In this document: positions 17,701 to 25,874 of the stretch, in pieces
Position numbering within the stretch: the stretch's first letter is position 1
Layout of the letters: the number at the start of each line of letters is the position of its first letter
NCBI GenBank assembly: GCA_002483345.1
Contig: DLHS01000009.1
Location: forward strand, 1-64,000
DNA: 64,000 nucleotides
Reading direction: 5' to 3'
From: Bacteroidetes bacterium UBA7662
GTDB lineage: Bacteria; Bacteroidota; Bacteroidia; UBA7662
Notes under the pieces: generated by a model
The model's database searches: none
Seen by the model: the letters and a program-made list of their open reading frames with translations, nothing else
What the model was told of the DNA's origin: nothing
Made by a program: the position numbers and the translations under genes

Positions 17701-18170
17701 TGCTTGGCTTCATCATCACAGGCATGTCCATCTCCATTGTAATGACTGGTATCGGGGTTGTTGCCCTGGCAGGTATTGTTGTGAAGAATGGTATCCTGAT
17801 TGTAGAGTACATCGATGTGATGCTGGAGAAACCCGGGGTTTCATTGAAGGAGGCCATCATTCAGGCAGGTAAAATCAGGATGACACCGGTTATGCTCACA
17901 GCACTGTCGACCATTCTGGGGTTAATACCGCTGGCCGTTGGTTTAAACATCGATTTCGGCACCCTCTTCACCGAATTAAACCCACACATCTTCTTTGGGG
18001 GTGACAGTGTGGCCTTCTTCGGCCCGCTGAGCTGGACTATCATTTTTGGTCTGACCTTTGCCACTTTCCTTACCTTGATACTGGTACCGATTATGTACTA
18101 CATTACTTTCCGTAATCAGGTGAGAAGAAAATATATCATGAGGAAACTAAAACGTCTCGCCTACCGTTAA
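14763..18170 (+). CDS. RND efflux transporter permease (AcrB-type)
   Basis: An inner-membrane proton-driven exporter of 1135 aa, longer than the usual ~1040. The proton-relay aspartates are in VALGVVVDDAIVVIEN, and the TM regions and porter domains follow AcrB order. The extra length is between the two membrane halves: after MKPEF comes a segment with two more hydrophobic stretches (about residues 515-560) before the second half starts at the ALRWALVGKRP segment. Substrate class (drugs, lipids, bile salts) cannot be read from sequence; no metal-transport methionines are evident. It is the last gene of the TetR-TolC-adaptor-pump operon and is followed by tandem terminators. Confidence 0.92.
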   Translation: MSEPKYKEFKPTSWAIDNKVSIFILSIIITLAGLQVYNTIPKEQFPEIVIPTIYVSTVYPGTSPADMENLVTKPIEKEIKGISGIKKLTSNSLQDFSNVIVEFGTEVNVDEAKQKVKDAVDKARSELPTDLPQEPVVLEIDLSEIPIMYVNISGNFDLARLKQYADNIKDRIEDIKSINRVDLVGALEREVQVDVDMYRMQAAQITMDDIERSIKYENMTISGGNVNTGPMKRAIRVVGEFARVNELENLIITSLPGTPVYLKDIAVITDGFKEKESFARLNGENVITLNVIKRSGENLIATADDIRLLIDQEKEKLPKDLKVTITGDQSTFTRTTVHDLVNTIIIGFVLVTLVLMFFMGTTNAMFVGLSVPLSSFLAFMFMPSIDFTLNMIVLFSLLMALGVVVDDAIVVIENTHRIFANGRRKIKDAAKEAAGEVFLPVLAGTLTTVAPFLPLAFWGGVVGKFMFFLPITLILTLMASLLVAYIINPVFAAQFMKPEFRNEDGFMKKTKVRSLQIASLGFVSLAVILYLSGSVGMGNFLLFVVGLLWLNRYVLSPAIIRFQDKQWPVAQGAYERALRWALVGKRPVAILLSMVGVLIATFIITGMAASSGRLKVEFFPEGDPNFVYTYITLPVGTDQTVTDSITRIVEERVAKVIGKDNPIVESLIANVAIGAGDPMSGDQAASPNKGKVTVAFVEFVKRNGESTQPYLDSIRGAIKGIPGVEIAVDKEQNGPPTGKPINIEISGDDFAVLGQVSANLKRFLDSMQVAGVEELKSDLEASKPELIISVDRERAQREGISTAQIGSEIRAAVFGKEVSKFRDANDEIPIQLRYAVPQRQDVEQLINTRITFRDMNAGGAIRQVPLSSVAKIEYANSYGSIKRKNQKRVVTLSSNVLSGYTANEVVFQITKALQDFDAPEGYTIAMTGEQEEQAETGAFLSTAMMISIGLIFLILVLQFNSVNKSLIILSEIVFSIIGVLLGFIITGMSISIVMTGIGVVALAGIVVKNGILIVEYIDVMLEKPGVSLKEAIIQAGKIRMTPVMLTALSTILGLIPLAVGLNIDFGTLFTELNPHIFFGGDSVAFFGPLSWTIIFGLTFATFLTLILVPIMYYITFRNQVRRKYIMRKLKRLAYR

Positions 18171-18200
18171 GCAATCATTAACGGTAGAAAATATGTCATC

Positions 18201-18227
18201 CCGGCCTTTGGCCGGTAGTTTTTCATA
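18201..18227 (+). terminator. Rho-independent terminator after the efflux operon
   Basis: A perfect stem CCGGCC-TTT-GGCCGG at 18201-18215, followed by TAGTTTTTC. It is 30 nt downstream of the RND pump stop. Confidence 0.75.
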
Positions 18228-18274
18228 GGTTTAGTTTGGTTAACCCGCGCGCTGTGAAGCGTGCGGGTTTTTTA
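18220..18274 (+). terminator. Second terminator, copy 1 of a conserved terminator element
   Basis: The stem AACCCGC (18242-18248) / GCGGGTT (18263-18269), extended by a GU-containing inner stem, is followed by a T-tract. The 5' flank TTTTCATAGGTTTAGTT and the loop-side GCTGTGAAG are nearly identical to a terminator at 36588-36640, so the whole ~50-nt unit, not just the stem, is repeated. Confidence 0.8.
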
Positions 18275-18411
18275 TTTACAACCTATGGGTCAGTGTCCAA
18301 AAATTGTAAAAACTGCTCTTAAAGCTAAAAATCACTACCGTATACAGGGTATTTTAGGTCAATTTAACGGTATTTATTTGGGACTTGTTTCCAAAACCGG
18401 GAATACGGGGC

Positions 18412-18419
18412 TATTTTTG
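18412..18419 (+). promoter_or_regulatory. Bacteroidota -7 element (TATTTTTG) for the DUF2807 gene
   Basis: An exact TAnnTTTG match 18 nt upstream of the GTG at 18438. A TTTC about 20 nt upstream is a weak -33. It supports the downstream GTG as the true start. Confidence 0.5.
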
Positions 18420-18437
18420 CACCCGATAACTAAACCT

Positions 18438-19154
18438 GTGAATATCAAACAATCAGCCCTTGTTCTAGGCCTTTTTCTGCTTGTCATGAGCAGTTGCAAC
18501 AGCATACGTTGCGTAAGAGGCGGCGGCATCAAAGAAAGCCAGGAGCGAAATGCCGTGGCCTTCACAGGTGTTCATCTGCAATTCGACGGACATGTGAATG
18601 TGAGTCAGGGAAATAGAAGCGAGGTCATCATCATTGCTCCTCCGCATATACAACCACTCATCAAAACTGAAATCATCGACGGGGAGCTTGTCATATCCAG
18701 TACCCGCTGTTTGCTGGAAGCCGCAAAAGACGTAGATATTTTTGTTACGCTGCCACGGCTCACCCATCTGAAGATAAAAGGGGATGGTCAGATAAACGGG
18801 CTCAACAAATTCACCTCTGCTGACCTGGATGTCGAAATAACCGGTGGCGGAAAAATTAAACTGCTGGCAGAAATGTCATCGGTTGAAATCAAGGTAAATG
18901 GCAGCGGCCTCGTGAATCTTTCAGGGAAAGCCGAAAGTAATTATATGGAAGTGAAAGGCTCCGGCAAGCTGCAGCTTTTCGAACTCAACAGCGATTTCAC
19001 TTATATCGATGTTGACGGTCCTGCCAACATCGAGGTGTATACCCGCAACAACCTGAACATACGTGCCAACGGTAATGGCGAAATCCTTTACAAAGGAAAA
19101 CCTTCGGTGGAGCACCGTTACCTGGGTAACGCACGGGTAGTGCAGGTTAATTAG
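18438..19154 (+). CDS. DUF2807 (GIN-domain) lipoprotein
   Basis: A lipoprotein of 238 aa if it starts at GTG 18438, directly on a signal with lipobox VMSSC; the longer open frame from 18261 would include the putative promoter. After the signal come regular beta repeats of the DUF2807 'head GIN' type: V(H/E)LQFDGHVNVSQG, ILEAAKDVDIFVTLPRL-like strands, and Gly-rich turns such as GSGLVNLSGKAE. Related domains form right-handed beta-helical shells of unknown function on the Bacteroidota cell surface or in the periplasm. It stands between the efflux operon and a convergent alpha/beta hydrolase, with a perfect palindrome in between. Confidence 0.8.
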   Translation: MNIKQSALVLGLFLLVMSSCNSIRCVRGGGIKESQERNAVAFTGVHLQFDGHVNVSQGNRSEVIIIAPPHIQPLIKTEIIDGELVISSTRCLLEAAKDVDIFVTLPRLTHLKIKGDGQINGLNKFTSADLDVEITGGGKIKLLAEMSSVEIKVNGSGLVNLSGKAESNYMEVKGSGKLQLFELNSDFTYIDVDGPANIEVYTRNNLNIRANGNGEILYKGKPSVEHRYLGNARVVQVN

Positions 19155-19170
19155 GCCGGAATGGCATACG

Positions 19171-19220
19171 GATTTTATGCTGGTTATGATATCCGCGGAT
19201 ATCATAACCAGCATAAAATC
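19171..19220. terminator. 50-bp perfect palindrome between convergent genes
   Basis: Positions 19171-19195 are the exact reverse complement of 19196-19220, with no loop; the centre is CCGCGG. It lies 16 nt after the DUF2807 stop and overlaps the last bases of the convergent hydrolase stop codon. It should act as a bidirectional terminator hairpin for both genes, although the flanks have no long T-tract. Confidence 0.7.
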
Positions 19221-20169
19221 AGCGGCCCATCCCCATAAACCCGGAAACAGCCTGATTAAACGCCTCTGATCCCTCAAACTGCACAAAGTGCCCAACCCCG
19301 GGTATCATTACCAGTTGATGGTTTGGGATTCTCTCCGATACTTTGGCAATCTCCTCTGTACGGCCACCGTTCAGAAACCTGTTGGGTATGAGCTGATCGT
19401 TGGCACCAAAGACCACCAGCACCGGCATTTTTAACTCAGGCAGCCGGTTGTAAACCGGTTCATTCACCATACCCTGCACACCTTTGGGAATGATATAGCA
19501 GTACCAGTCAAAATCAACAGCACTGCGCATGGCCAGCCGGTCACGGATCATAAACTCCGCATCATCCGGAAACTGGTAAAAATTGCTGTGATAATTCTGG
19601 ATGATGGCTTTTGCCGGGGTTATTTTGGTACCCCGGGCTGTCACCACATCCCTGAACCAGGCTTTCTCACCGGCATCGAAGGTTTCGAAACCTGCCGGGG
19701 CGGCGAGAATAAGTTTTTTGATGCGCTGAGGAGCCATCAGAGCTGCGGTAATGGCAATCTGTCCTCCCATGGAATGACCTGCCAGTGTAAACTCCGTGAT
19801 ACCAAGTTTATCGGCGAACTGAAGAACTAGTCCGGCATTGTACTTCATACCTCCCTCATACGCTCCTTTGGCAGATTTACCATAACCGGGCAGATCGACG
19901 GCAATACAGCGGTACTGCAGTGACAAAACAGCCAGCTGTTTTTTCCAGGCAGGGGCATAGGATCCCAGACCATGTAAAAACAGGATGACAGGAGCGTCTG
20001 CCGGGCCCTGCTCCATATAGGCAAGCAGGTGTACCGAGTCGAGCTGTACTTTTTTAACCGAATAAGGATATTCCAGCTCATCCATCGTTTTAAGCGGCGT
20101 ATGCGCGTAAGGACGGGCACAGGCAACCGCAAGTACCAATAGAAATGTCCAATTGATTATATGTTTCAT
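19219..20169 (-). CDS. Alpha/beta hydrolase, probable lipoprotein
   Basis: A 316-aa alpha/beta hydrolase with an N-terminal signal ending LAVACARP, so probably lipidated. The oxyanion segment LFLHGLGSYAPAW, nucleophile elbow GHSMGG, acid region VFGANDQLIP and histidine PGVGHFVQFE are all present. The cap region is helical. It starts 10 nt after an outer-membrane protein gene and is likely co-transcribed with it and the lipoprotein upstream. Substrate (ester, epoxide or other) is not predictable. Confidence 0.85.
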   Translation of the reverse strand: MKHIINWTFLLVLAVACARPYAHTPLKTMDELEYPYSVKKVQLDSVHLLAYMEQGPADAPVILFLHGLGSYAPAWKKQLAVLSLQYRCIAVDLPGYGKSAKGAYEGGMKYNAGLVLQFADKLGITEFTLAGHSMGGQIAITAALMAPQRIKKLILAAPAGFETFDAGEKAWFRDVVTARGTKITPAKAIIQNYHSNFYQFPDDAEFMIRDRLAMRSAVDFDWYCYIIPKGVQGMVNEPVYNRLPELKMPVLVVFGANDQLIPNRFLNGGRTEEIAKVSERIPNHQLVMIPGVGHFVQFEGSEAFNQAVSGFMGMGR

Positions 20170-20179
20170 GACGGCTTGC

Positions 20180-21736
20180 TTAAAAAATTAACCAGCGATA
20201 TACCATCAATACCGTCCACGGGTTCTCCGGACGACTCGCGGCATTGCCGTTTGCGATAGGGGAGTCGTAAAAATTACCCAGACTCAGATAAGCGGCATGT
20301 AACTCCATATCCATAAAAACTTTGGGTGTGTAACGGAGTTTGAAATTCACCTCGGTACCCATGGTGTTACCCCCTCCTGCCGGCGCTACATTCGACAAGG
20401 CATGTGCCAGACCAATTTTACCATCGAATTTATTGGGAATAAAGGCTTTGTGAAAATTGAGGGTACCACCGGTTAAACCATAACCGGCATTGGATATATC
20501 GTTAACTGCAGCTGCAAACCGGTTTACCACATTACCATGGGTGAACAGCAGGTAGGCACCATGGTTGATAAAAATTGCAGCCGGTGTTCCCCAGGTATTA
20601 CCCGTGATTACGCCCGTATAGCTGTTATCCGTTTGATTTTTATCTCCGCTGGTATAAATCAGATCCGTCAGTATGGCATCTTCATTGGTCTGTCCATATT
20701 TGTACCCTGCCCGGAGATTTGCTCCCAACCCCATGATGCTATACATCCTGCTGTTGTTGGAGGCACGGCGAATCTGCCCGAAATTGCTATTCAGGAATCC
20801 GGATACCATCAGTCTGCCGGTGTGAAAGCCCGCATTGTAGGATCCGTTGGTCCCAAGCCAAAATACATCTGCCTTGAAGGGCTCTGCACCCAATGGAAAA
20901 CGGTAGGCACCATTCATTTCTGCAAGCGCGGAACCGGGGCCGTTGCCGATGGCTCCACCCTGTCCGTTGGCACGATCGGATACGTACCAAAAGGTAAGCG
21001 CCTGAGACCAGCCTTTTGACAGATCCCGTTCATAAGTGGCCATGGTGAGCGTGGCGTCGTCGTTCAGGTGGATGTTGTTTTCGTAAAGCTGATAAAAGCC
21101 AAGACTGTAGCGTTCAAAATCCCGGTCACGCCGTACATTGATCCCTACGCCGTCGGTTCCCCAATAACTGAGGCGGTAGCCGGTGCTCATCAATTCATCA
21201 AAAAGCACCCGGTACGGATTGGCAGGGTTATCGAACATACGCTGTAAGCCAAGATTAACAGCCCAGCCGTTGCCCGGCAAAAACTCAAGCTCCACATTCT
21301 GGGTCTGGAGATTTACCATGTCGCCGGCAATGGCACCCCCCTGGTTTCCGGCGGCCCCATAGCTGTTATCACCCCAGGTCCAGTCTATTTCGAAAGACGT
21401 CCGCAGCAGCACCTTACCATCCAGCAATCGGGGCTTGTAAATGAAAAAGGGCAACAAACGCTGTTCAAAATAACTCGACCGTCCCTTGTGGGTGGTGGTG
21501 GTATTGGAACCAAACAAACGTCCGATGACCTGCCCCTGGAAAAAGGGCTGGGTTACCTGCAGGTTGCTGTTAACCCATTGATTGTAAAAAAGTGCAAATA
21601 CCTGCAGTTCCTTCTCTTCTTTCTGAGGGACAGGCTTGTCAAGCCATTGGATGCTTCCGCTGCCGGCATTATCCTGTCCGAAGGCACACAAAGCTGCTGT
21701 GCTCAGTGCCAGACCAAGCCCTAATCGTTTCAACAT
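20180..21736 (-). CDS. Outer membrane beta-barrel protein, family not recognised
   Basis: A 518-aa exported protein from ATG 21736 (signal ending LCAFGQ); the open frame has an earlier start at 21781 inside a terminator hairpin, so the later one is preferred. The body is full of alternating aromatic/polar strands with Gly-Asn-rich turns, and the C-terminus MVYRWLIF is an aromatic-ended barrel strand. It resembles porin-like or alginate-export-like barrels in style only. Upstream is a small lipoprotein gene; downstream, after 10 nt, an alpha/beta hydrolase. Outer-membrane passage of some solute processed by the hydrolase is a guess. Confidence 0.7.
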   Translation of the reverse strand: MLKRLGLGLALSTAALCAFGQDNAGSGSIQWLDKPVPQKEEKELQVFALFYNQWVNSNLQVTQPFFQGQVIGRLFGSNTTTTHKGRSSYFEQRLLPFFIYKPRLLDGKVLLRTSFEIDWTWGDNSYGAAGNQGGAIAGDMVNLQTQNVELEFLPGNGWAVNLGLQRMFDNPANPYRVLFDELMSTGYRLSYWGTDGVGINVRRDRDFERYSLGFYQLYENNIHLNDDATLTMATYERDLSKGWSQALTFWYVSDRANGQGGAIGNGPGSALAEMNGAYRFPLGAEPFKADVFWLGTNGSYNAGFHTGRLMVSGFLNSNFGQIRRASNNSRMYSIMGLGANLRAGYKYGQTNEDAILTDLIYTSGDKNQTDNSYTGVITGNTWGTPAAIFINHGAYLLFTHGNVVNRFAAAVNDISNAGYGLTGGTLNFHKAFIPNKFDGKIGLAHALSNVAPAGGGNTMGTEVNFKLRYTPKVFMDMELHAAYLSLGNFYDSPIANGNAASRPENPWTVLMVYRWLIF

Positions 21737-21757
21737 AGGTGCGAAATTGGATAAAAT

Positions 21758-21785
21758 GAAGATGGCGGAAAAATCCGCCATCTTC
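21758..21785 (-). terminator. Hairpin between lipoprotein and outer membrane protein genes
   Basis: A 12-bp perfect stem at 21758-21769 and 21774-21785 with a 4-nt loop. On the minus strand the loop is TTTT and the sequence after the stem is ATTTTAT. It lies just after the lipoprotein stop and may attenuate read-through into the outer-membrane gene. Confidence 0.6.
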
Positions 21786-21791
21786 TTCCTA

Positions 21792-22325
21792 TCAGTTAGA
21801 AGTTAACCTTTTGTACCGCTGTAAATTCCAGCCTGGCTGTAAACCGGGACCTGCAGTAGAACCAAAACCTGTAGCAGGTGTAGGTCCTGTAAATCCTGTA
21901 AGGGTAGGATTGGTTTGAAGCACTTCGTATTTCATGCTGTCAGGGCTGGCAGCATATACTTCAAAGATGCCTTCAGAGGTGACGGCCGAAGGAGTAGTCT
22001 GGTTCAGTGTGATGGTGTAAATGCTGTTTACACTACTTTTATTAGCCGACCAGGTACCGGAGAAAGTTAAAGCTGTACCTGCGGTATCATAGCTCTTCAC
22101 TTCATAGGTATTGTTCGCATTAAATTTAGCCCAGATAGAATCGGCATTTACCGGTGGAAATCTGAGCAGGAAGGCGATGTCAGCACCTACAGAAGCCCAG
22201 GTACCAACGATGGGGTTGACTTCAGGGGTTACCGGTGTGGGTGTATCGTCGTCTTTGCTGCAGGATGATACAGAAACCACCAGCGCGAACGCCAGCATGA
22301 GTAAGGAAAATGATGCTTTTTTCAT
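21792..22325 (-). CDS. Small lipoprotein, lipocalin-like
   Basis: A 177-aa lipoprotein with a signal ending VSVSSC followed by a SKDDD acidic start typical of surface-exposed Bacteroidota lipoproteins. After a Pro/Thr linker, IVGTWASVGAD and FSGTWSANKSS are the repeating strands of lipocalin-like or DUF4923-like folds. Likely periplasmic or surface; ligand unknown. It is first in a small group with the outer-membrane barrel and hydrolase genes. Confidence 0.65.
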   Translation of the reverse strand: MKKASFSLLMLAFALVVSVSSCSKDDDTPTPVTPEVNPIVGTWASVGADIAFLLRFPPVNADSIWAKFNANNTYEVKSYDTAGTALTFSGTWSANKSSVNSIYTITLNQTTPSAVTSEGIFEVYAASPDSMKYEVLQTNPTLTGFTGPTPATGFGSTAGPGLQPGWNLQRYKRLTSN

Positions 22326-22455
22326 AGATAATGGCTGTTTGTTAAGTGAACATTAAGCTACGGTATCCTGTGCGCTTATACTTTTTTGTCGTCAGCTTGA
22401 AAGTGGTCGACTTATATCTAAGTTAAAGCTATTTATTCATTTATACTACTAAATT

Positions 22456-23886
22456 TCAGCTTGTTACACTCATATCGTGTAGCATCGACTTAATTTTATC
22501 AAAAGGGGCAGGGGCCCAGCGCCGCAGTTCTTCGCACAGCTGAAAAAGTTGACTGCGCCGGTGATTATCTATTTCTACAGTGAATATCACTTCTTTTAGT
22601 CCCTCAAAAAGTGCCGGCTGTTCGAGTTGTCCTTCCCTGAAGCGTGCCAGGAGATAATACCAGCTCAACGCCGGCATATAATGTTGCCGCTTGCGGTAGT
22701 TCTGTTCCCGTTCCATCAGTTTGTAAACCCGTACTACCCGGATCAGTTTTGTAAACTTCTGTTGCAGAAGCATGGCCTGCAGGTAACTGGTAAAAAGCAA
22801 GTGCCAGCGTTGTTCAAAAACCTGCTCTTTATAGGCATTGAGAAAGTTTTCGGCATACTTCTCCCCCTCCTGGGGCTGTCCGGTTTCGTTGAGACAACGT
22901 ACATAGAGCGCTACAAAACCCGTTCGGTTGTGAAAATTATTATTGTGTTTGAGTTCCGGAAAGGCCTGACGCATGAGGGTAAGGGCCTCTTTGGATTTAT
23001 TCTGCCTCAGCAGGATGGAGCTCAGGTTGTTGATGTAATGGATGTAGTCGGCATTGCGACCCCGGATAGAAAGATACCCATAACGGACCGCCTCTTCCAG
23101 CTGGTCCAACTGGGCGTGCAGCAACAAACGATTGCTGTAGTAATTAGACAGTATGCGTTTGGAGTAAAATCTGCCCTGGTTAAAGGCTGCTTCCAGTTCA
23201 TCATAAAAGGGGAGCAACTCATGATAACTGCGGTGGTTGTAATGCCAGAATGTTAAACGAACCAAGGCAAAATACCGGTTCAGTCCGTCCAGGGCCTCAT
23301 CTCTGAAAATCTGTCCCAGGCGATTCGTCCAATCGGTGGTGGGGGAAATGCCTTCCTTGTATTCGCGGGTAATCTCCAGGCTGGCCTGGTGCAGTTCGGT
23401 ATAAACAGCGAGCGACCTGTTGTAGGCATTTTCATGTATTTGCAACCATTTATCCACCTGTTCGTGCTCTCTGAACCGCATCCGGATAAGCAGATACTGC
23501 CTGAAATTGAGCATCAGCCGGAAGTTTTTAGTGAAATAATAAGCCGCCGAATCTGTTTTTAAGACTTGTAAAAGTTGCTTTTCTACCTCAGCATCCAGCT
23601 GATCGGTCATTATCCGGCCATCCAGTTCATTGATCGATTCAAAAACCCGGTCCACATCGATGGCCTCCAGTTTGTGCTGCACCCATTGTATAAGTGCTGA
23701 GTATTTCCTTTTATCTATCTCCTGATCAAAATCGAGCTTGCTGTTGTGCAGTACCCGTTCAGCCATCCGTTCCAGTACCGCTATGTTTTCGGCATCCTGA
23801 AACTGGTGAACAGCTTTCAGGTAAATCAGTTCATGCGGCAGCAAGACCTCTACAAACTGTTGAAAAACCTGGAGTTTGCGTTTCAT
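22456..23886 (-). CDS. Helical-repeat (TPR-like) protein of unknown function
   Basis: A 476-aa soluble, charged, almost wholly helical protein with no signal peptide or transmembrane segment. Repeating pairs of helices with Tyr/Leu/Ala spacing (for example AVRYGYLSIRGRNADYIHYINNL) look like degenerate tetratricopeptide repeats. I do not recognise the family. It is the last gene of a tight operon (3 nt after an S41 peptidase) behind a hybrid histidine kinase and an outer-membrane barrel, so it may be a cytoplasmic scaffold for that signalling unit (inference). Confidence 0.65.
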   Translation of the reverse strand: MKRKLQVFQQFVEVLLPHELIYLKAVHQFQDAENIAVLERMAERVLHNSKLDFDQEIDKRKYSALIQWVQHKLEAIDVDRVFESINELDGRIMTDQLDAEVEKQLLQVLKTDSAAYYFTKNFRLMLNFRQYLLIRMRFREHEQVDKWLQIHENAYNRSLAVYTELHQASLEITREYKEGISPTTDWTNRLGQIFRDEALDGLNRYFALVRLTFWHYNHRSYHELLPFYDELEAAFNQGRFYSKRILSNYYSNRLLLHAQLDQLEEAVRYGYLSIRGRNADYIHYINNLSSILLRQNKSKEALTLMRQAFPELKHNNNFHNRTGFVALYVRCLNETGQPQEGEKYAENFLNAYKEQVFEQRWHLLFTSYLQAMLLQQKFTKLIRVVRVYKLMEREQNYRKRQHYMPALSWYYLLARFREGQLEQPALFEGLKEVIFTVEIDNHRRSQLFQLCEELRRWAPAPFDKIKSMLHDMSVTS

Positions 23887-23889
23887 CTT

Positions 23890-24939
23890 TCAGTTCCCGG
23901 ATTGTATATAGCTGATACCACGCTCAAGCATACTGTCAAATCCCTGCGCTGCCAGAAGTGGATCCAGATCTACCCTGATGTGTGGTGGTACGCCGTCTTC
24001 CCAGTTGTAACGGTTACCGGAAGGATCGGTTTCCGGACTCAGGCTTTGGGTAACCGAGAACCGGTAGTACCAGCCGTTGGGCAGTTCTCCTCCGTTGGGT
24101 GCCCCTAAACCGCCTCCCGTGGTATCACCCACCAGTCTGGCCTGCGGCAATGCCCGAACATGCAGGGCAAACATAGAGGTAGCACTGTAGGAGCCCCGGT
24201 TGGTCAATACGGCTAAACGACCGGTAAAACGCCGGGAAGACGCAGCAGGTATGGTTCGTATCACCGATTCCGGTGTAAAATGATCAGGATCTGGTCCTCC
24301 CTTGATACGGCTGTAATACGCAATCCGTTCCACCGCTGTGAATCGTCCCGCCAGGTTATGGGCATGCTGTATGGCCCCGCCACCGTTTGAGCGCAGGTCG
24401 AGTATTACCCCATCCACCCCACTCATTTTGCCCAATACAAAATCAAGTTCAGCTCCACTGAAACTACCTGAAAATGAACGATAACTGATCAGCCCTATTT
24501 TTAACCCAAGGGTATCCAGCACCGTGTGCTGAAAAGGGCCTGTCACAAAATATTTTTCAGGATACCGGAGCATATAATGCTCCAGCAGCAAACGACTGTC
24601 ATAGTTAACCGGACTATTCAGGAAAACAGGATAATAATTAGAAAAAGTAAAAGGCGCGAACAAATTGGCATGTCCGTCCCGGAGTTCGTTGGTCATGGCT
24701 TCCAATACCCTGAAAAGCGCTTCATCGCTCATGTCAGGCCGTATCCGGGGGCTGTAGCGGTTGTATACTTCATCCCAGTCGATTTGTTTGTAGGTCAGAA
24801 AACTGTACTTCTGCCTTATCTGCTCCCAGAGGTATTCAAAATTTTCGCGTGGGCTGTTTTCCGGCTGATCGCCGAGAAATGGCTTCGTACAGGAGGCCAA
24901 TACGACCATCATCAGCAGGACAAGAAGGTACTTCTTCAT
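23890..24939 (-). CDS. S41 family peptidase, lipoprotein
   Basis: A 349-aa lipoprotein (signal ending VLASC) of the C-terminal-processing/tricorn S41 serine protease family. The N-terminal helical domain and FDGHANLF-type segment (ELRDGHANLFAPF) lead to the protease core GVILDLRSNGGG and the nucleophile region TNRGSYSATSMFA, then VGDTTGGGLGAP. No PDZ domain is evident between them, as in the short tail-less forms of Bacteroidota. It overlaps the barrel gene upstream by 4 nt and is followed 3 nt later by the helical-repeat gene. It probably cleaves envelope proteins. Confidence 0.85.
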   Translation of the reverse strand: MKKYLLVLLMMVVLASCTKPFLGDQPENSPRENFEYLWEQIRQKYSFLTYKQIDWDEVYNRYSPRIRPDMSDEALFRVLEAMTNELRDGHANLFAPFTFSNYYPVFLNSPVNYDSRLLLEHYMLRYPEKYFVTGPFQHTVLDTLGLKIGLISYRSFSGSFSGAELDFVLGKMSGVDGVILDLRSNGGGAIQHAHNLAGRFTAVERIAYYSRIKGGPDPDHFTPESVIRTIPAASSRRFTGRLAVLTNRGSYSATSMFALHVRALPQARLVGDTTGGGLGAPNGGELPNGWYYRFSVTQSLSPETDPSGNRYNWEDGVPPHIRVDLDPLLAAQGFDSMLERGISYIQSGN

Positions 24940-25874
24940 TTTCTCAGCTCCCCGTTTTTATCCAGTTTTATACGCAGTCCCAGTAAAATCTGCCCATTCG
25001 AGGACCGGGTCGGCTGGCTCTCATAATTATAGGCATATCCGGCCCATTGCCAGCCGAATGTCAGCGCATTGCCGTTTTTCAGAAAGTAATGTCCGTAAAA
25101 ATGATTGCGCAGATAGAGATAACTACCAGGCCCTTTGAAACGACTGTTATCCATCAGATCGGCCAGAAGTCCATCGACCGGATCATTGCCGATGGTATTG
25201 GTTACACCCGCGAAAGGTGACCTTGTATGCAAACCTGCCAGGGGTAGTTCCAATTGCCAACCCAGCCGGATAGGACGCAAGGCCCGTCGGGTATACCGAA
25301 AGATTAAAAATTTGTAGCTTCTGTCAGATTTCAGGTAAAGGGGGAACTCCAGTCTGCTGACGCCCCCCAGGCCTGCATAAAAATCATAACCAAGGCTTGA
25401 ATTCCCCAGATCGGGCAGGGTCCTGAGTTGGGTATAAAGCTGAATAGCGGGGCCTGCATACCATTGCCATCTACCCAAAGGCAACCGTATCCGCCACAAC
25501 CGGCCGCCCGTATACTGCAATCCCATGACAGAGGCACTGTTGCTGCCAAAACTACCCGATAACTGATTACCGGCAGTACCGGTAAAAGCCACCAGATCGA
25601 GCAATTTTATACGCCGGGCATCCAGTTTTTCATAGCCTGCTGAAAATGAGAAGCTGCCACCCTGATAAATTCTCGGCGACTGCAACTGATCCCGGAAACC
25701 GGCATTTCCATAACCACCTCCCATCAGCAGCACACGGTTTGCCATTTTAGGCTGTTTTGGGGTAACGGCATCCGCCACATAACTGTAACAGAGCATGATC
25801 AATACCAGGGCAAGCTGTCGCAATGCCTGTAGTTTGCTGTTGTTGCCTGAACGGTATTGGTACCTCTTTGTCAT
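24936..25874 (-). CDS. Putative outer membrane barrel in a kinase operon
   Basis: A 312-aa exported protein with a signal ending SYVADA. The remainder is a run of amphipathic strands with Tyr/Trp girdles and Gly-rich turns, ending QILLGLRIKLDKNGELRK; it lacks a final aromatic, so it could be a small barrel with a short tail. It is not assigned to a family. The ATG overlaps the stop of the hybrid kinase by one base (TAATG) and the stop overlaps the S41 peptidase start by 4 nt, so its translation is coupled to both. Confidence 0.6.
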   Translation of the reverse strand: MTKRYQYRSGNNSKLQALRQLALVLIMLCYSYVADAVTPKQPKMANRVLLMGGGYGNAGFRDQLQSPRIYQGGSFSFSAGYEKLDARRIKLLDLVAFTGTAGNQLSGSFGSNSASVMGLQYTGGRLWRIRLPLGRWQWYAGPAIQLYTQLRTLPDLGNSSLGYDFYAGLGGVSRLEFPLYLKSDRSYKFLIFRYTRRALRPIRLGWQLELPLAGLHTRSPFAGVTNTIGNDPVDGLLADLMDNSRFKGPGSYLYLRNHFYGHYFLKNGNALTFGWQWAGYAYNYESQPTRSSNGQILLGLRIKLDKNGELRK

